Positions 22,266 to 34,334 of a DNA stretch of 64,000 nt are shown here, piece by piece. Origin of the DNA: Catenaria anguillulae PL171. Taxonomy: Eukaryota > Blastocladiomycota > Blastocladiomycetes > Blastocladiales > Catenariaceae. A program made the translations under genes and the position numbers. The DNA lies in assembly GCA_002102555.1 (NCBI GenBank), contig MCFL01000055.1, positions 1-64,000 on the forward strand, read 5' to 3'. The first letter of the stretch is position 1, and each line of letters starts with the position of its first letter. The notes beneath the pieces are model-generated. The model saw only the letters and a list, made by a program, of their open reading frames with translations, made no database searches and was not told the origin of the DNA.

Positions 22266-25200
22266 GCTCTTGCTGAGCCCGCGGCGTGCGCGACCTCGAC
22301 CTCGACGTTGCTTTGGAGGCAGCGGACTTGGACTTGCTGGACTTGGCAATGTCCTTTTTCACGACAATCACTTCCTCTTCCTCGACAGGCGCCTCCCACA
22401 AGGACGCAAACTTGGCAAACAAGTCCACTTTTGGTGCGGGTGCAGGGACAGCCACAGAAGCCTGGGTAGCGGGTACCTTGTCCTTGTCCTTGTCATTGGA
22501 CGCGGGCGCAGTTGAATGTGGCTTGGGTGCCGGTACGGGCGACCTGGACTTCGTGCGAGTCTCGGGCGCCGTTGCAGAAGGTGACGACGCAACAATCATG
22601 CCGCTGGGTGTCACCACCAACCCGCCTGCCACATTGCCATTCGCCTTGCCATGCCGCAATGCCGCAATCAGAGGACTCTCTGCCTGCTCCTCCTCGTGCT
22701 CGTGCTCGTGCTCGTGCTTGGCTTTGGTCCCAACCTGCTCGCCAGGCAGGACGACGGTGCAAGCGAATAGGGATGGTGGGTAATCGCCTCGCGCTGTGGT
22801 GCCTGAACCACAGCTGGGGCGGGCTTGACGATCGCACCAGCAAACCCTGGCTTGGTCGTCGACATTGCGTCCAAATCCAACTCATCCTCCACATCGGCCG
22901 TGGCCCACCATTCGTCTACCGCCTCCGAATCCATAGTACCTTGGTTACCGCCAGCGCCACCATTGTCACCACCACCAACACCGAGCCCCTCGGCTTCGGC
23001 ATCCAACATGTCGAGCTCCTTGGCAAACTGGTCCAAGAGATCCACATCGGCCTCGCCCGTCGCCTCGAGCAGCGACTTGTTGACGACCTCTGCCTCTTCC
23101 CACTCGTCGCCCTTCATGGCCTCGCTACCCGATTGCGCATCTTGCGGTGTTGCGAGCAACGGCACATTTGCTGCCGCCTGTTGTACTTGCTCCTCGGATC
23201 CCGCGTCAGCACCGACATCTGCATCGGCGAGCTTGGACTCGTTCCACGACCACTCCAACGCCACTTGCTCGGCGACCTTTGCGTCTGGCCCCAAATGCGC
23301 CTTGTACGCAGCCACCATGCGATGCGACCCGGCCGGTGGGACGGGCGCAGTGTGGTGCGGAGGGTGCGGGTGCAAGAAGGCTTCGATTTTGGAGTTATCG
23401 AATTTAGCTGGCGGCGAGGTCCTGGCGCGGTTGTTGTTGCTGCGGCGAGAGCGGGAGGTTGAGCGTGACGATTTACCAATCTGAGACGCAAGGAAGATCG
23501 TATCAGTGAGAGTTCAGATTGCCCAGTCGACTGAAGATAACCCTACCATTTGCTTGCTGGACTCGCTCTTGCTCACCTCCGAATCGGTTGGCGATGTTTG
23601 CTTGGTGTCAGCTGGAAGGGTTTCGGTGTCGGCAGCGGGTTTCTCGGCATCGGCCACATCAGAGACACTGGCCTTGTCGTTCTCTTGAGCGGGCTCCTCG
23701 TTGGCAGTCTCCGATGATTGCTCCTCTGGGTTAGTGAACGCATCGGGCGCGGGAGATGCCTTCGACACGTCTTGTCGTACTTGCACATCGACAGTAGATG
23801 AATCTTGATCCAAGGCATCCCCTGTCACTGCGGCGGCCAGACCCTGCACAGAAAGGAGCCAGTCAGCCAAAAAAAATCACAGCCAGAAGCCATCGGAAAG
23901 ACAGATAGGGACGGACCTCCACCTCCAAGCGGACCTTCTCCAACCTGACCCGCTCGGCCTCAAGATACTCCTCCTCCCTCCTCCTGGCATTCTCCCTCTG
24001 CTGCTCCCTGATCCTCTTCTGCCCTTTACTCAACCTTTCCCTATCCCTCTCCTTGCGACTCAACCCGCCGCCCCCACCCATGCCGCCCTCCACCATCCCA
24101 CGCTCCACCACACGTGTCTGATACCTGGCCTCCTTGACCACCTTATTCACCATGCTCTCGGGTAACCCGCTCACCCACGCCCTCGCCAACACGCGCGCGG
24201 GCTGTTCATTGTACACTGCCAACTCGGGATGCGTCCACGCCACACACTCGACGAGATGTTCCTTGGTGATGTACACGCCCGGAATGCGCCCGAGGTTGGC
24301 GTCCAAAAACGCGGGCAGATCGTCCGGGATGGCACCCATGACGCCTGACGTGGGCGGTACGGGGTCAATCGGCTTGGTCAAGCACACATGACCCAGATAT
24401 ACCTTGGCGTCATTGGTCAATGCGGCCGCCTCAAACGTAAACTTTGCGCGCTTAGCGCCTTGACCCACGAGCGAATTTCCCTGCGCGTCAATGAGATCAA
24501 CAATGTCGGCACGCACAAAGTGCTCAATGGCACGTGTGATGACGGTGCGCCGGTCCTTGACGCCGCGCAGCAAGCGCCAGTCTTGAATGCACCGCAGCAC
24601 CGACCGGATGCTCGGATGCCCGGCTTCGCGGCACGCAGCCACGTGCGCAAGTGTGCGGCGAATGGCCTCGAGCGGCGAGTGGGTCTCTGAGACCTTGACC
24701 GCAAGCCGCAGGGGCAAAGGGCGGTACGACTCGAGCACGGGCATAGGACCCACTGGCACTTGGTCCTCGTTGTCGCTTGTGGCCTTCCACGCATCCAGAG
24801 CGGCCCAGTACCGCGTCCACGTGTCCACTTGCACTACGGCACGGATCTTGTCGCCGACGGCCCGGCTTGCTACGGCATCCATGCCTGCGTACACCACATG
24901 CGTGGCGGTCCACTGCTCGGGTGGCATGTCCCACATGCTCATACTCAACTGCGTGCTCTTCCACCCAATACTCAAATCCGGGTACTCGGGGCCCGTGCCG
25001 AGTCCGACAAGTGACTCTTCGAGGTACATGTAGTCGGGCACCGCCTCTGGATCCGCCACCAGGGCCGTGCATTGAGCGCACGCCGCCGCATTTGTGCGCA
25101 GATTACGCAAAATGGTGGGCGACGGAACCGTTGGCGGCACGTCATGCAGAACACCGCCAAACACTTGCACCGGTGGCTTCTGCCCCAGCTCCTTATCATT

Positions 25201-26368
25201 GTTGCCATCGGCATTGCGGTCATGCGACGCCGCACCGCCGGCAAGATCGGTAAACTGAAACGTCAAATCCTCCAAACTCATGGGCACGCGCCAATACTTT
25301 GTGACGCGCGCTACATCCAGCACGCCTCGCGCGTGCATGGCAACGCCCAAGCTGGCTTGGAACGGGACCAGGTCTTCGAGCACACCCACGCCTGTCCACT
25401 GCACGTCGTTGCGGGCAAAGAGCGCGCGAAACCGCGCCGACAGCGGTTGCCGTTGCATGTGAGTCAAAAAGTAAACGGGCACAATGAGCACGCGCGTGCG
25501 CGACGCAAGTTGTAAAGTCGACGGCAAGGTGCGTGTGGGGGTCGGGAGAAGCCGGTTTTCGGCGCGGATATGGTACGATTCCGTGTCGAGGCCGACAAGG
25601 TAAGTGAATTCGGTTGTGGATTGGGATTGCAAGGCGGTGGACGGCCGCGACGTCGACGTGGTGGATTCCGAGTCGGCTCCGATATCGATCTCGGTCCCTG
25701 CAGCCGACGTCGAGTCCGTGTCACCGGGGCCTTCGTCGCTGTTGAGCTGGTTGGCGAAATCGGCCTCGGCGTCGAGCTCGGGTGGCATTTCTTGGCCGTT
25801 GGCTGCGAGCGGCACTTCTTGGTTGACAACAACTTGGTCTTGTTCTTGTTTTTGTTGTTGAGCATCCGTGTCCAGGTCGGCGGTAGCGGCAGGCAAATCG
25901 TTGACAATGTCGTCAAACGACTCAACGAGTTGCTCGCCTTGCCCAGATGCTTCATCTTCAATTTGAGTTTGTTGGTCACTCGATCCCGATCCTGGATCTT
26001 GATTCCCCCGGCCAGGCCAAGTGAGACAAGACACCATTGAAACCAATTAATAATGAAAAATACGCACCGGCAATCAACGCATCCTCAAGCAACCAGTCAA
26101 TATGCAAATCCACCTCGTCCCAGCTCTCGGCCAGCACCATCTCGACGCGCTGGCCATTCTTGAGGGCAACGCTCACCGACTTGCGGTCCGCATGGCACCC
26201 GGGCGTGTCCGCAGGCGGCGGCCCACGCGGCAACTCGGGCATAGCCAAGGAGGAAGCCGTGGGCGCCGAGGTAAACACGGGCGGAGGGAGCGGCGAGGGC
26301 GTCATGGGCAGCGAGGTTGTACGGTGCGAAGCGGCGGCACGTTGCCGACGCAGTGATTCGCCAGACAT
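20233..26368 (-). CDS. DEDDy 3'-5' exonuclease fused to Trp/Gln-rich disordered tail
   Basis: Exons 26368-26068, 25991-23917, 23843-23547 and 23480-20233 give about 1,973 residues, allowing one missing base near 22750. Residues about 50-100 (KSVSVALKNGQRVEMVL) resemble an LSm-like strand pattern. The exonuclease domain spans roughly 235-480: Exo I GLDTES, Exo II GVGVLEDLVPF, Exo III THVVYAGMDA (Y-x3-D), the DEDDy RNase D/WRN/EXD arrangement. A basic coiled coil (RKERDRERLSKGQKRIREQQ) follows near 750. The C-terminal ~1,100 residues are acidic, Ala/Pro/Gln-rich and disordered, with about 12 consecutive Gln and many spaced Trp, including SWGQ, EWGE, GGWG, LWGV and DWGA. Likely an RNA-trimming enzyme on a scaffold; link to small-RNA silencing is inference. 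Start ATG 26368 follows a TGA microsatellite. Confidence 0.8.
22231..22266. repeat. (TTG)n tract encoding polyglutamine
   Basis: About twelve CAA codons on the minus strand inside the disordered tail of the exonuclease protein, next to further Gln/His-rich sequence. Likely length-polymorphic. Confidence 0.9.
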
Positions 26369-26989
26369 GGTTGTTTTGAAGCAGTAATGATGATGATGAT
26401 GATGATGATGGTGATGAGGCGGCGGTTGGTCGTGATGAATTAATACATCACTTTGGTCGATCGTTGAGGTGGCAATTCTGGACTTGGACTTGGACTTGAA
26501 CTCGGGCAGCGGTGGCGCGGCACTTGAGGTTGAGGATGAGATTTGAGGGAGGGAAACTCTCTTGCTTCACTCTCTGTTTCGGGTTGGTTGTTGAACTTTC
26601 GGATTGGCCGACCTGTTGGTGGATCCAGTCGAAGTGCTCAAGGGGGTGATGGGACGGGTGCTTGAGCAGATGGGGCCGGCAGCAACAGGAAGTGATGAGG
26701 ATGGGCGGCGGCGAGGGTTGCGTCGAGTGCTTGTCGTTGAACGGGCGACCAGTCTCAATACACAGCGTCTTGATGGCAACGAATTCGACAAAACAAAATT
26801 TTCTTGGTTTGATTTTTTTTTAGCTTCTTTCAAGTGATCGGCAGTTGAAACCAACGAACATTGCAGAATCAACATATCCGCCGATCGTCCTTTTTCGCAT
26901 GTACACTCGTCACTGAGGTGGAATGAATACATTACATCAACGCGTATACATAGCAAAAGACAATATCGATCACCGCTATTTACCTACCT
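26369..26989. other. Intergenic; promoter region of exonuclease gene
   Basis: It holds a TGA microsatellite close to the exonuclease start and the 3' flank of the desaturase gene. No gene is seen; short frames on both strands lack motifs. Confidence 0.5.
26388..26416. repeat. (TGA)n microsatellite
   Basis: About nine TGA/TGG-type triplets in the 5' flank of the exonuclease gene, about 20 bases from its start codon. Confidence 0.9.
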
Positions 26990-28423
26990 TTACTCTGCCT
27001 TCTGCTTTGCCTTGTCCATCCCAACCGCAATCCGACTAATCTCATCCAACCGCCGCAACACCTCAGCCGTGCCCTCCCAGAACCCCGTGCTGTGATGGTC
27101 TACGCCCGCCTCGCGACACAGCCGCTCAATCACGGGCTTGACCTTTGGGTACGCATGCCTCGGCATGTTTGGGAACAAATGATGCTCAATTTGGTAGTTG
27201 AGCCGCCGCAAAACCACGACACCACCAAACTCGGGTGCACGTCGCGGCCCGTGACAATCTGCTTTGTGTAAAAATCCATCTTGTCTGCCTCGGCCTGCGA
27301 CAAGATGCGCATGCCATTGTGGTTGAGCGAAAACACGCTGGCAAGCAACAAACCGCACGCGGCCTGCGATGCCGCAAAGTATGCCAAGGCACGCAGCGGC
27401 GTCAAGCAGGTCGTCAACAATCCAAAGTACCACACCCAATGCAAGGCCACCGAGCTTGTTCGAGTGCCGGAATGCCTGCCCCATCCACCTTCTTTTTCCA
27501 CAGCGGCGTCACGTACAATGCACTTTGCAGCGCCCACGACACGCGCGCCACGGCCAAGATTGGGAAATAAAGCACGGCTTGCCGCGGGACAAACAGTTTG
27601 GCAAGCCCAGGACTTGCTGCCATTTCGCCGGGCGTCACGTCGGCAAACAACTCGAGCGCGTGCTCGCTCCACGCGAGCAGGGGCATCGTGTCAATATCTG
27701 GGTCCTCGCCATGGACATTGGGCTGCGCGTGGTGCGTGTTGTGCTTGTCCTTCCACCAAGACACGGAAAACCCTTGGAACACGCCGCCCACGAGGTAGCC
27801 GATGAGGTTGTTGATGTCGCGGTTACGGAACACGGCGTGGTGCAGGAAATCGTGGCTGAGCCACCCCGATTGTTGCCAAAACAAACCCATGAGCACGGCG
27901 GAAAACAAGAGCAAGGGCGTCGATGTTGGGTACAACACAACGAGGGCAATGGCCAGAGCCGCAATGGCGACAAGAATCGAAAACTGGACGAAAAATACAG
28001 CTTGTTGGACTTGTACAGGCCCTCCTCGGCAAACTCGCGCTTGAGCCCGCGGATCTGTTCGGCAAACCGGTCCTCCACACGCACCTTGTCCTTGTCGACC
28101 AAGTCGCCCACATAGTAGTCGGCAAGCACCTCGGCCGTGGATTCCGGGTGGAATGCATCGAATGCATCGGATCCGTCACGTCCAACGTGCGTCAAGATGA
28201 CGGCACCGCCCGGGTGCGCAGGGATCAGGTCGCGGATGTCATAGACCTTGTTGTGAATCACCATGTATGTCGGGTGTGTCGAGTCGGGTGACCAGGGGAA
28301 CTTTTGCGCGTGCAGCGCCAGGTCGGCGCGGGTAAATGTGGGTAGGCCAAGGGGCGAGGCGGTACCCGAGTCGGCGCGGGCGGTTGTCGAGACCATAGCG
28401 AAATGGATTGAGGAGACTGTCAT
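26990..28423 (-). CDS. Cytochrome-b5-fused front-end fatty acid desaturase
   Basis: The intronless gene encodes about 478 residues if three single missing bases (near 28000, 27446 and 27197) are allowed. The N-terminal cytochrome b5 domain (about 25-100) has YMVIHNKVYDI and the heme-ligand motif HPGG in IPAHPGGAVILTHVG. Three histidine boxes follow: HDFLHH, HNTHH and the diagnostic QIEHH of Δ5/Δ6/Δ8 front-end desaturases. The enzyme sits in the ER membrane and inserts a double bond between an existing one and the carboxyl end of polyunsaturated acyl chains, with electrons from its own b5 domain. Position specificity cannot be told. ATG 28423 is used; ATG 28396 is an alternative. It is divergently arranged with the thioesterase gene. 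Confidence 0.88.
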
Positions 28424-29120
28424 TGGAGTGACTGTGTGAGAAATCTTGCTGGAAAGGTGCAGGCGTTGTGCGAGTGGTGTATGTATGTACCAAGGAAGAG
28501 GGATTAGAAAGGACAAGGGCGAGGAGATACATGGGCACTCGTTTGGTCGGTGCGATGCAGTTCGCAAAAGGGAATGGCGAGCGGTATTTGAATGGTGGGA
28601 AATGGCCATGACGACGACGGCGGCCACTCACGATCGGCTTTAGCTGCTTTGGCGGGCAGGCCGCCGGGGGCCGTGGCACTGGGCGGAAGCGGTGGCCGAT
28701 GTTGATTGGTGTCAAGGTTGCGTGTATGCAATTCATTCATTGTGAGTTGTCTTGCAATTGGGCGCTGTGGCCATGGGAAGCCTTGGGGAGGTCTGTGCAT
28801 GCACTCTGGGGTTCAAGTCTTTTGTGTCTTTTGTGTCTTTTTGGTTGGCGGGAGCCCCAATGTTGGCAAAGCCAAAACCCATCGCCCCACACGGCCGCCA
28901 GACGGCTGCCAGCGAGACGCGAACAGGGGCGCATGCATTTGTGTTTGAAGTTGGCTGGTCCATCAGCTTTGGCGGGGCTGCCGATCCGACGCGCTTGCCC
29001 TTGCCTCCATGTTACTCTGTCGACGTCGATCCTCGCTTCAGCCGTCAATGTCCGACTGTCGTGATGCGCAATTGCAACGCTACGTAGCACACGCAAAATG
29101 CCACCAAACAATTTAAAGAA
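28424..29120. other. Divergent promoter region
   Basis: It separates the minus-strand desaturase from the plus-strand thioesterase, so it should drive both. No TATA box is obvious close to either start. No coding potential is seen beyond compositional open frames. Confidence 0.5.
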
Positions 29121-30454
29121 ATGACTCACTGCAACCACCGCCACGCCCCCTACATCCTCGCTCACCTCGCCCTCATCGTTGCACTCGCCGCGACTCTGGC
29201 AGCCAGCGGACACGCATCACGCGACGACTCTCACGTCAAGTGGGTCCACGGCAACAGGGGTACCGCCAACAAGCCGCTCGGCCCGCCCGTCGCCCGCCCA
29301 ATCGTCATCTGGTCCGATTCCATACGTTTACGCGCACATGATCCTCTTTTGATCCTGACCCCACGGTTGCCGTGATTGACAGGCATGGCATGGGCGATGC
29401 CGCGCACTCAGAAGGCATGTCGCACGTTGCCTCGCGCCTCACCGCGGCGCTTCCAAAGGGCACACTAGTGCACTCGATTCAAGTGGGCCGTGACGACAAC
29501 GACGACCGCAAACGGTCCTACCTCGACAACCTCTCGCAACAAATCGCCCAAGTGTGCCAACAACTCCAATCTATCCCCGCACCCGCAGGATTTCACGCCA
29601 TTGGCTTCAGCCAGGGCGGGCTGTTTTTACGCGCCATTGCGCAAAAGTGCCCGCAAGTGCACATGAAGCGGCTGATTACGTGGGCCAGTCCGCACCAGGG
29701 GATTGCCGATGTGCCGCCCACTTGGTGCAAGGGCCAGCCGCTGTGGTGCGGGATTGCTAGGACGGCACTCAGGAGGGGCGCCTATGTCAAGGGAGTGCAA
29801 ACCAGGGTGGTCCAGGCAGGATACGTCAAAACACCGACCAATCTCGAGGCGTATCGCAGCGGCAACTTGTTTCTTCCAGACATCAACAACGAAAACAATG
29901 TGGTCCCAGAATATGCAAAGCAGATTATGGCGCTTGAGAAATTGGTGCTCATCAAGCACGCCGACGATTCGGTGCTGAGTCCACCCGAGTCCGCCGAACG
30001 CTTTGCTTATCTCTGCACATCCCCTCTCCATGGTTAAACACGTGTTTACGCCTGCGAACGGTATTTCTTGAATTGTTTCATAGTGGTTTTCCGAACTCAC
30101 GCCCGAATTCGACCTTGTTCCACTCTTCAACACGACGCTGTACACGGACGACACAATCGGGTTACGTGCTATGGACAAGCGCGGGGATCTGGTCATGCTT
30201 GAGGTTCCCGGCGACCATGTGCGTTTTCGCGTCGTCACTCTGACCTTTTTGCACTTGCCAAGGTATGGGACTCACGGGGCGGGACCAAATAGATGCAATT
30301 CAGCGTCGACTCGTTTTTGAACGTGACGCTCCCATTTCTCACCCCGCTTGACCAAAATGGACGCGGGCCAGCGCCGTCGCGGCCACAGCGGCCAATGCGG
30401 TTTGGTGGCGGCAACCAGGAGCAGCGGCCCATGGGAAAGCACAGATACGCTTAG
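29121..30454 (+). CDS. Palmitoyl-protein thioesterase (PPT1-like)
   Basis: A signal peptide (ILAHLALIVALAATLAASG) is followed by exon 1 to 29311 (PIVIW) and exon 2 from 29383 (HGMGD), which restores the IWHGMGD motif of the family. Further motifs are the nucleophile elbow GFSQGG, FLPDINNEN and DDSVLSPPESAERFAY with the catalytic aspartate. After an intron ending at 30083 comes FSELTPEFDLVPLFNTTLYT, then GDH at 30218 with the catalytic histidine. A last exon from 30293 reads MQFSVDSFLNVTLPFLTP. The donor of the intron near 30033 does not keep the frame, so a small sequence error or an unusual donor is likely there. It removes fatty acyl groups from cysteines of proteins in the lysosome or vacuole. 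Confidence 0.88.
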
Positions 30455-31101
30455 GCGCTCACTTGCCAGTTCTCTCTCTTTCGTTGTTGTGCCAATGGAC
30501 TCTATTGAAGTGGTCTTGGCGTTTTGCATGTTGCTGTTGTCTGGCCAATTTTGTCGTCGTCCATCCGACCTGTGGGTACGGAATGTACGTTGACATGTGC
30601 TGCATTTTTTTTTTCTCTTTGCTTTGGTGGCCTCGGGCTCTGCTTTTTGGATTCTTTTCTCCTTGTCTCATTCTTGTTCCTAATCCGCCCCCCCCCCAAT
30701 CTCGTCATCTGCTCATCTTGTACATATCAGTCTTGTCTGTGTTGCTTTCAAGTAAATGCATTGCTGTATCGAACAGCATCTTCACTGCTGCTCTGAATCA
30801 TGTTTCATCAAGTGATCGGAGTTGCACAATGAGAATGGTGTACATGGAGAGATAGATATACTTACGAACAAGAAACCACGAGGAATGACAGAAAGGTCAA
30901 CAGAAAACTAACAAAGGCCAACGAAAACAACAACAACATCGAAAAGGAAACTATTCCGCCCGTCGAAACGAGCAAAAGTCCGGGGATGAAATGGTGAGAC
31001 ACTTGAATACACACACGCCTCCAACAGAGAAGGGGGGACGACGCAACCAAACACACGCACAAAACAAGGGCACGCGGGCAGAGAGATCAAAAGATATCGA
31101 T
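30455..31101. other. Intergenic between convergent genes
   Basis: It holds the 3' flanks of the thioesterase and eIF4E genes. It is T-rich with a run of C near 30686, followed by an A-rich part. No gene seen. Confidence 0.5.
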
Positions 31102-31902
31102 TTACACAGTGTATGCATCGCCCTTCGGGAACGACTTGTTGGCGGAAATGGACTCGGAGTGCACCTGGTACTTGATGACTGAATCCAAGCCAATGGCGGC
31201 CTTCCACTTGCGTCTGTCACCATGACCAAGACACATGCCAAGGGAAAAAGGGGGGGGGGGGGTCAGTCAGGACATGATCGGACACACGCATCACAAACGA
31301 CACGATAGAAAAACGGGTACGTACCCGAGCTCTTGGGTCTTCTCCACATCCAACGCCGTCCGCGTCCACAAGCACAACTTGTGGCCCCTGGACCGCACAC
31401 TCACAACAATGCCGCAAATCTCTTGCGTGTCGTGGAACTGCTCGCCAATGGCGAAAAGGCAACTCTCGAGCCACATACGGCTCAGGCCAGAAAGGTCGTT
31501 GCCCGGTACGGGAACCAGCCACTTGCCGCCTTGGCAGTTGGCCTTGTCTTCCCAACCGGGGAAGATGCCTTCGCGGAACAGGTTGTAGTCGGAAGAGTTG
31601 GCAAGGTCGTCGACTTTTGGAATGTTGTTGAACAAGCTAAAACGAGTGACAATGAGCCGAGTCAGCTCAAGGTCGGGGGAATTTGCGCACACAATGAGAG
31701 AAAAGAGAGAGGCAGTAGCGGACCCCCAGAACTCTTCAACGGTGCCAATGGTCGCAACCTTCTTGACATTGTCCTCCCAGTTCTTGGACTTTGTCGGGCC
31801 AGTGTACGACAGCGTCCACTTGCCATTGAGCGGGTGGACGTCAGCGGCGGGGGTATGCGATGCACCGGCGTCGGAGGTGGTGGCGGGGGCAACGTCGGTC
31901 AT
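31102..31902 (-). CDS. Translation initiation factor eIF4E
   Basis: Exons 31902-31724, 31636-31325 and 31213-31102 give 200 residues without a break. The classic blocks are HPLNGKWTLSYTGPTKSKNW, VEEFWGLFNNI (dorsal eIF4G/4E-BP contact; created exactly by the first splice), and PGWEDKANCQGGKW, containing the second cap-stacking Trp and the Glu that contacts m7G. LWTRTALD and LGRKWKAAIGL follow near the end. It binds the mRNA 5' cap and recruits eIF4G. Introns are 87 and 111 nt; the second contains a G homopolymer near 31251-31262. ATG 31902 is chosen over an upstream in-frame ATG because it starts the usual short acidic/Ala-rich lead. Confidence 0.95.
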
Positions 31903-32702
31903 GATGTGTGTGTCTGCAAGGATGTAAGTGTGTTTGTGCATGCGCGGGTGTTTTGCATGGCGTCGTTAGAATACATTGCGAGGCGAGCATGGGATTGAGG
32001 AGTGGAGCGATCCCGGCGACAAATGGATAGGGCGGCGCCGTAATCTGGGGAGGGCGGCGAGGAACGGCAGAGACGGTGGTACGGACTCGAGTGCGGATGC
32101 TTTCGTTATGCGGAGCTAATGATGGCCAGTTTTGGGCAGATTCATCATCAATGAATCAGTTTTTTTCTATATGTGCTATCTGACCACCACAACACCGAAA
32201 AGTGTGATGAGGATCGACGTTGACAAGTATCAGCCCTCGGTTCGATCGGCGGCCTCTCTGACCTGCCCTGCCTCCTCCAAACAGCTCAGCTCGACTCGAG
32301 GCCAACTCAACGCAATCACACCTGAGCAATGCGCTTCATAAGAACCTTGCTCAACTCCACGCACGCAGCTCAACAGTTCAAGAGCAAGATTGCTTCACTC
32401 ACGACAGCTCAATCCACCTGAAAACTCTCTCCCCGTGTCGGCTCGTCCCTAAACAAGGACCATCATTCCACAGCCAAAGTGCCACGGGGATGGAACTCTG
32501 TTGGCGCCAAACCATATGGCCTCTTCCGTAGCACACATTCCCACATACATAACAGCTCAATGGACGCCATGCAAATCTGAAAGCCCATGCGGCATTGGCA
32601 TTGCCGCCAAAGGACACCATGGTCTAACGCACTTGGGATTACGAATCCACCTTCAATTCCAATTACATTATCGACACTGTTGTCATCAGCACTTGTACCA
32701 TC
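31903..32702. other. Divergent intergenic region
   Basis: This is the upstream region of eIF4E (minus) and of the first tandem 7TM gene (plus). Nothing coding or structured was recognised. Confidence 0.5.
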
Positions 32703-33892
32703 ATGTCATCTACTTCACCCTGGTCAAGAGATTCGATCATCGGCATCCTCATCGCCTCGCTTATCGTCTCAGCATATCTTCTTCTTGTCAGCATCAAGCA
32801 CTTTTATGGTTACGTGCGCAAGTCCAAACAACAAAGGATGGCAGCTCCTTGGTTGGACTCGTCACAGTTGTTGCACAAGTTCTGGGCAGCGTTGGACATT
32901 TCATCAACCAGGTCATGTTTCTCGTCCAATTGACTGTCCCGGCGTCTCGACTCCCACTTGGCGGGTGCTTCACATGGATTTGGGTTGCGATATCGCGTAC
33001 GCGATTTTTTCCTTTTTTTTTGACCGAGTACCATAACGCAATTCACATCGCTGCCATTTCCCTTCACCGCCATGTGTTCTCCACAGATACCTCATCTTCC
33101 AGCCGTGTGCGACACTCGTGTTGATTCGGCGTGCAACCTCGGTCGTCCCACGCCGTTCGCACCACATGATGTACCGTCGCGATTTCGCGCAGATTCTCTT
33201 CACGCTCTGGTTCTTTGCCGGGTTCATCCCAGTCTTCATTTCGATTGCCTTGCGTGACATTTGGACAAACACCGACTCGGACACGTGTGGCGCCATGTAT
33301 GTGCTGCCTTGAATGCCGGTGGGAAAATGGTGTTTTTCGCGCTGTACATGGCACTTGCGTTTGCTTTTCTTCCCACTGGTCAAGCACATTCGCGGAATGG
33401 CCAAAATATCGAGCATCAGCAGGGCGGGAAGCACGTCCACTGGCAGTCATGGTGCGAGTGGTGGTCAATCCCCCAATGGCGCCGCAACCTTGGCAACCGC
33501 AACGTCAACAACCATTGGACGCACAACCCGATCCGCCAGCCAGTCTGGGCCCAGTAGTGGACCCGACCGCCCGTCCACTGACAAAATCCTCCACGAGCTG
33601 CTCAAAGATGTGACGCTTCGTATCATGCTGCCGTATTGCATACCTTTGCACTGCGACTGCGGCGCTGCTCGGGGGATTTTCTGGCGCGTTCCAGTGTCAA
33701 TTTACGTTTGAAAACTGCGCAGCACTGTATGCAGCGACCTTGTCTGGCAAGTCGGTTGCCAAAGGAAGCAAGTCAAGCTCGAGCGGATCGAATTATGCGT
33801 CGTCACCGCAAGCCATCAAAGGCACTGGTGAGACGGGGATGGTTCGGTCGTCAAGCCAGGTGGGAAGGAACAAATGCGGCGGCAAACAGTAG
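32703..33892 (+). CDS. Orphan 7TM membrane protein, tandem copy 1 (frame broken)
   Basis: Exons are 32703-32996 and 33087-33892. Aligned to the neighbour at 34335, coding identity is high but seven single bases are missing (two in exon 1, five in exon 2). Adding them gives 368 residues in frame. The start is SWSRDSIIG-like (WSRDSIIGILIASL, TM1), then VAQVLGSVGHFINQVMFLV (TM2), GGCFTWIWVA (TM3), FQPCATLVLIRRATSVV, WFFAGFIPVFISIALRDIW (TM4), AGGKMVFFALYMAL (TM5) and FENCAALYAATLSGK (TM7). The extracellular Cys in DTCGAMYVL and a Ser/Thr/Gly-rich loop before TM6 are shared. It is longer at the C-terminus than copy 2. It may be an expressed gene hit by sequence errors or a young pseudogene. Confidence 0.75.
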
Positions 33893-34334
33893 AGACAGTT
33901 TATACGAGTATTCTGTTGCGGAGATTTGGACGAGGGTAGCTGTTTTTTTTGTAATATTCAATGGCCGGTGCAGTCGAGAAAAAGCAATCAAGTTTGTTGT
34001 ATTCCTTAGTATATATGATTTGTGGTGACACAAACGCGCCGATTGCATCCTGAAATGGGTGAGGTGTAGTTCCCACGATCGGATCCAAGTGATATCCCCG
34101 AGAAGGTAACCATTATTCATCATATTTCTGCCCCCGCCTTTGAAATACCTTGCTCTTGATATTTGGATACCGTTTACATGCCAACCCAACCAGCAGCAAT
34201 TCCGGCAACGTACTAGTCCCGTTTGCTTTGTTCGTCCCGAACAGCCGTCTAGAAAACAGCTTTTCGACTGTCTGCATAGCAATCCTGGCATCGCGCACAA
34301 CTGCAACTGCACCGAACCGTTCCATACCCTCAGC
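33893..34334. other. Intergenic between tandem 7TM copies
   Basis: This is the AT-richer spacer between the two copies. It presumably holds the 3' UTR of copy 1 and the promoter of copy 2. Confidence 0.5.

Noticed and set aside
21471-22515. Long open frames on both strands opposite or overlapping the exonuclease tail
   Set aside because: They arise from triplet-rich low-complexity sequence; only the minus-strand frame carries ordered domains and splices to the rest.
2751-28423. A lipid or phenylpropanoid gene cluster (CoA ligase plus desaturase)
   Set aside because: The genes are over 20 kb apart with unrelated housekeeping and receptor genes between; no cluster logic.
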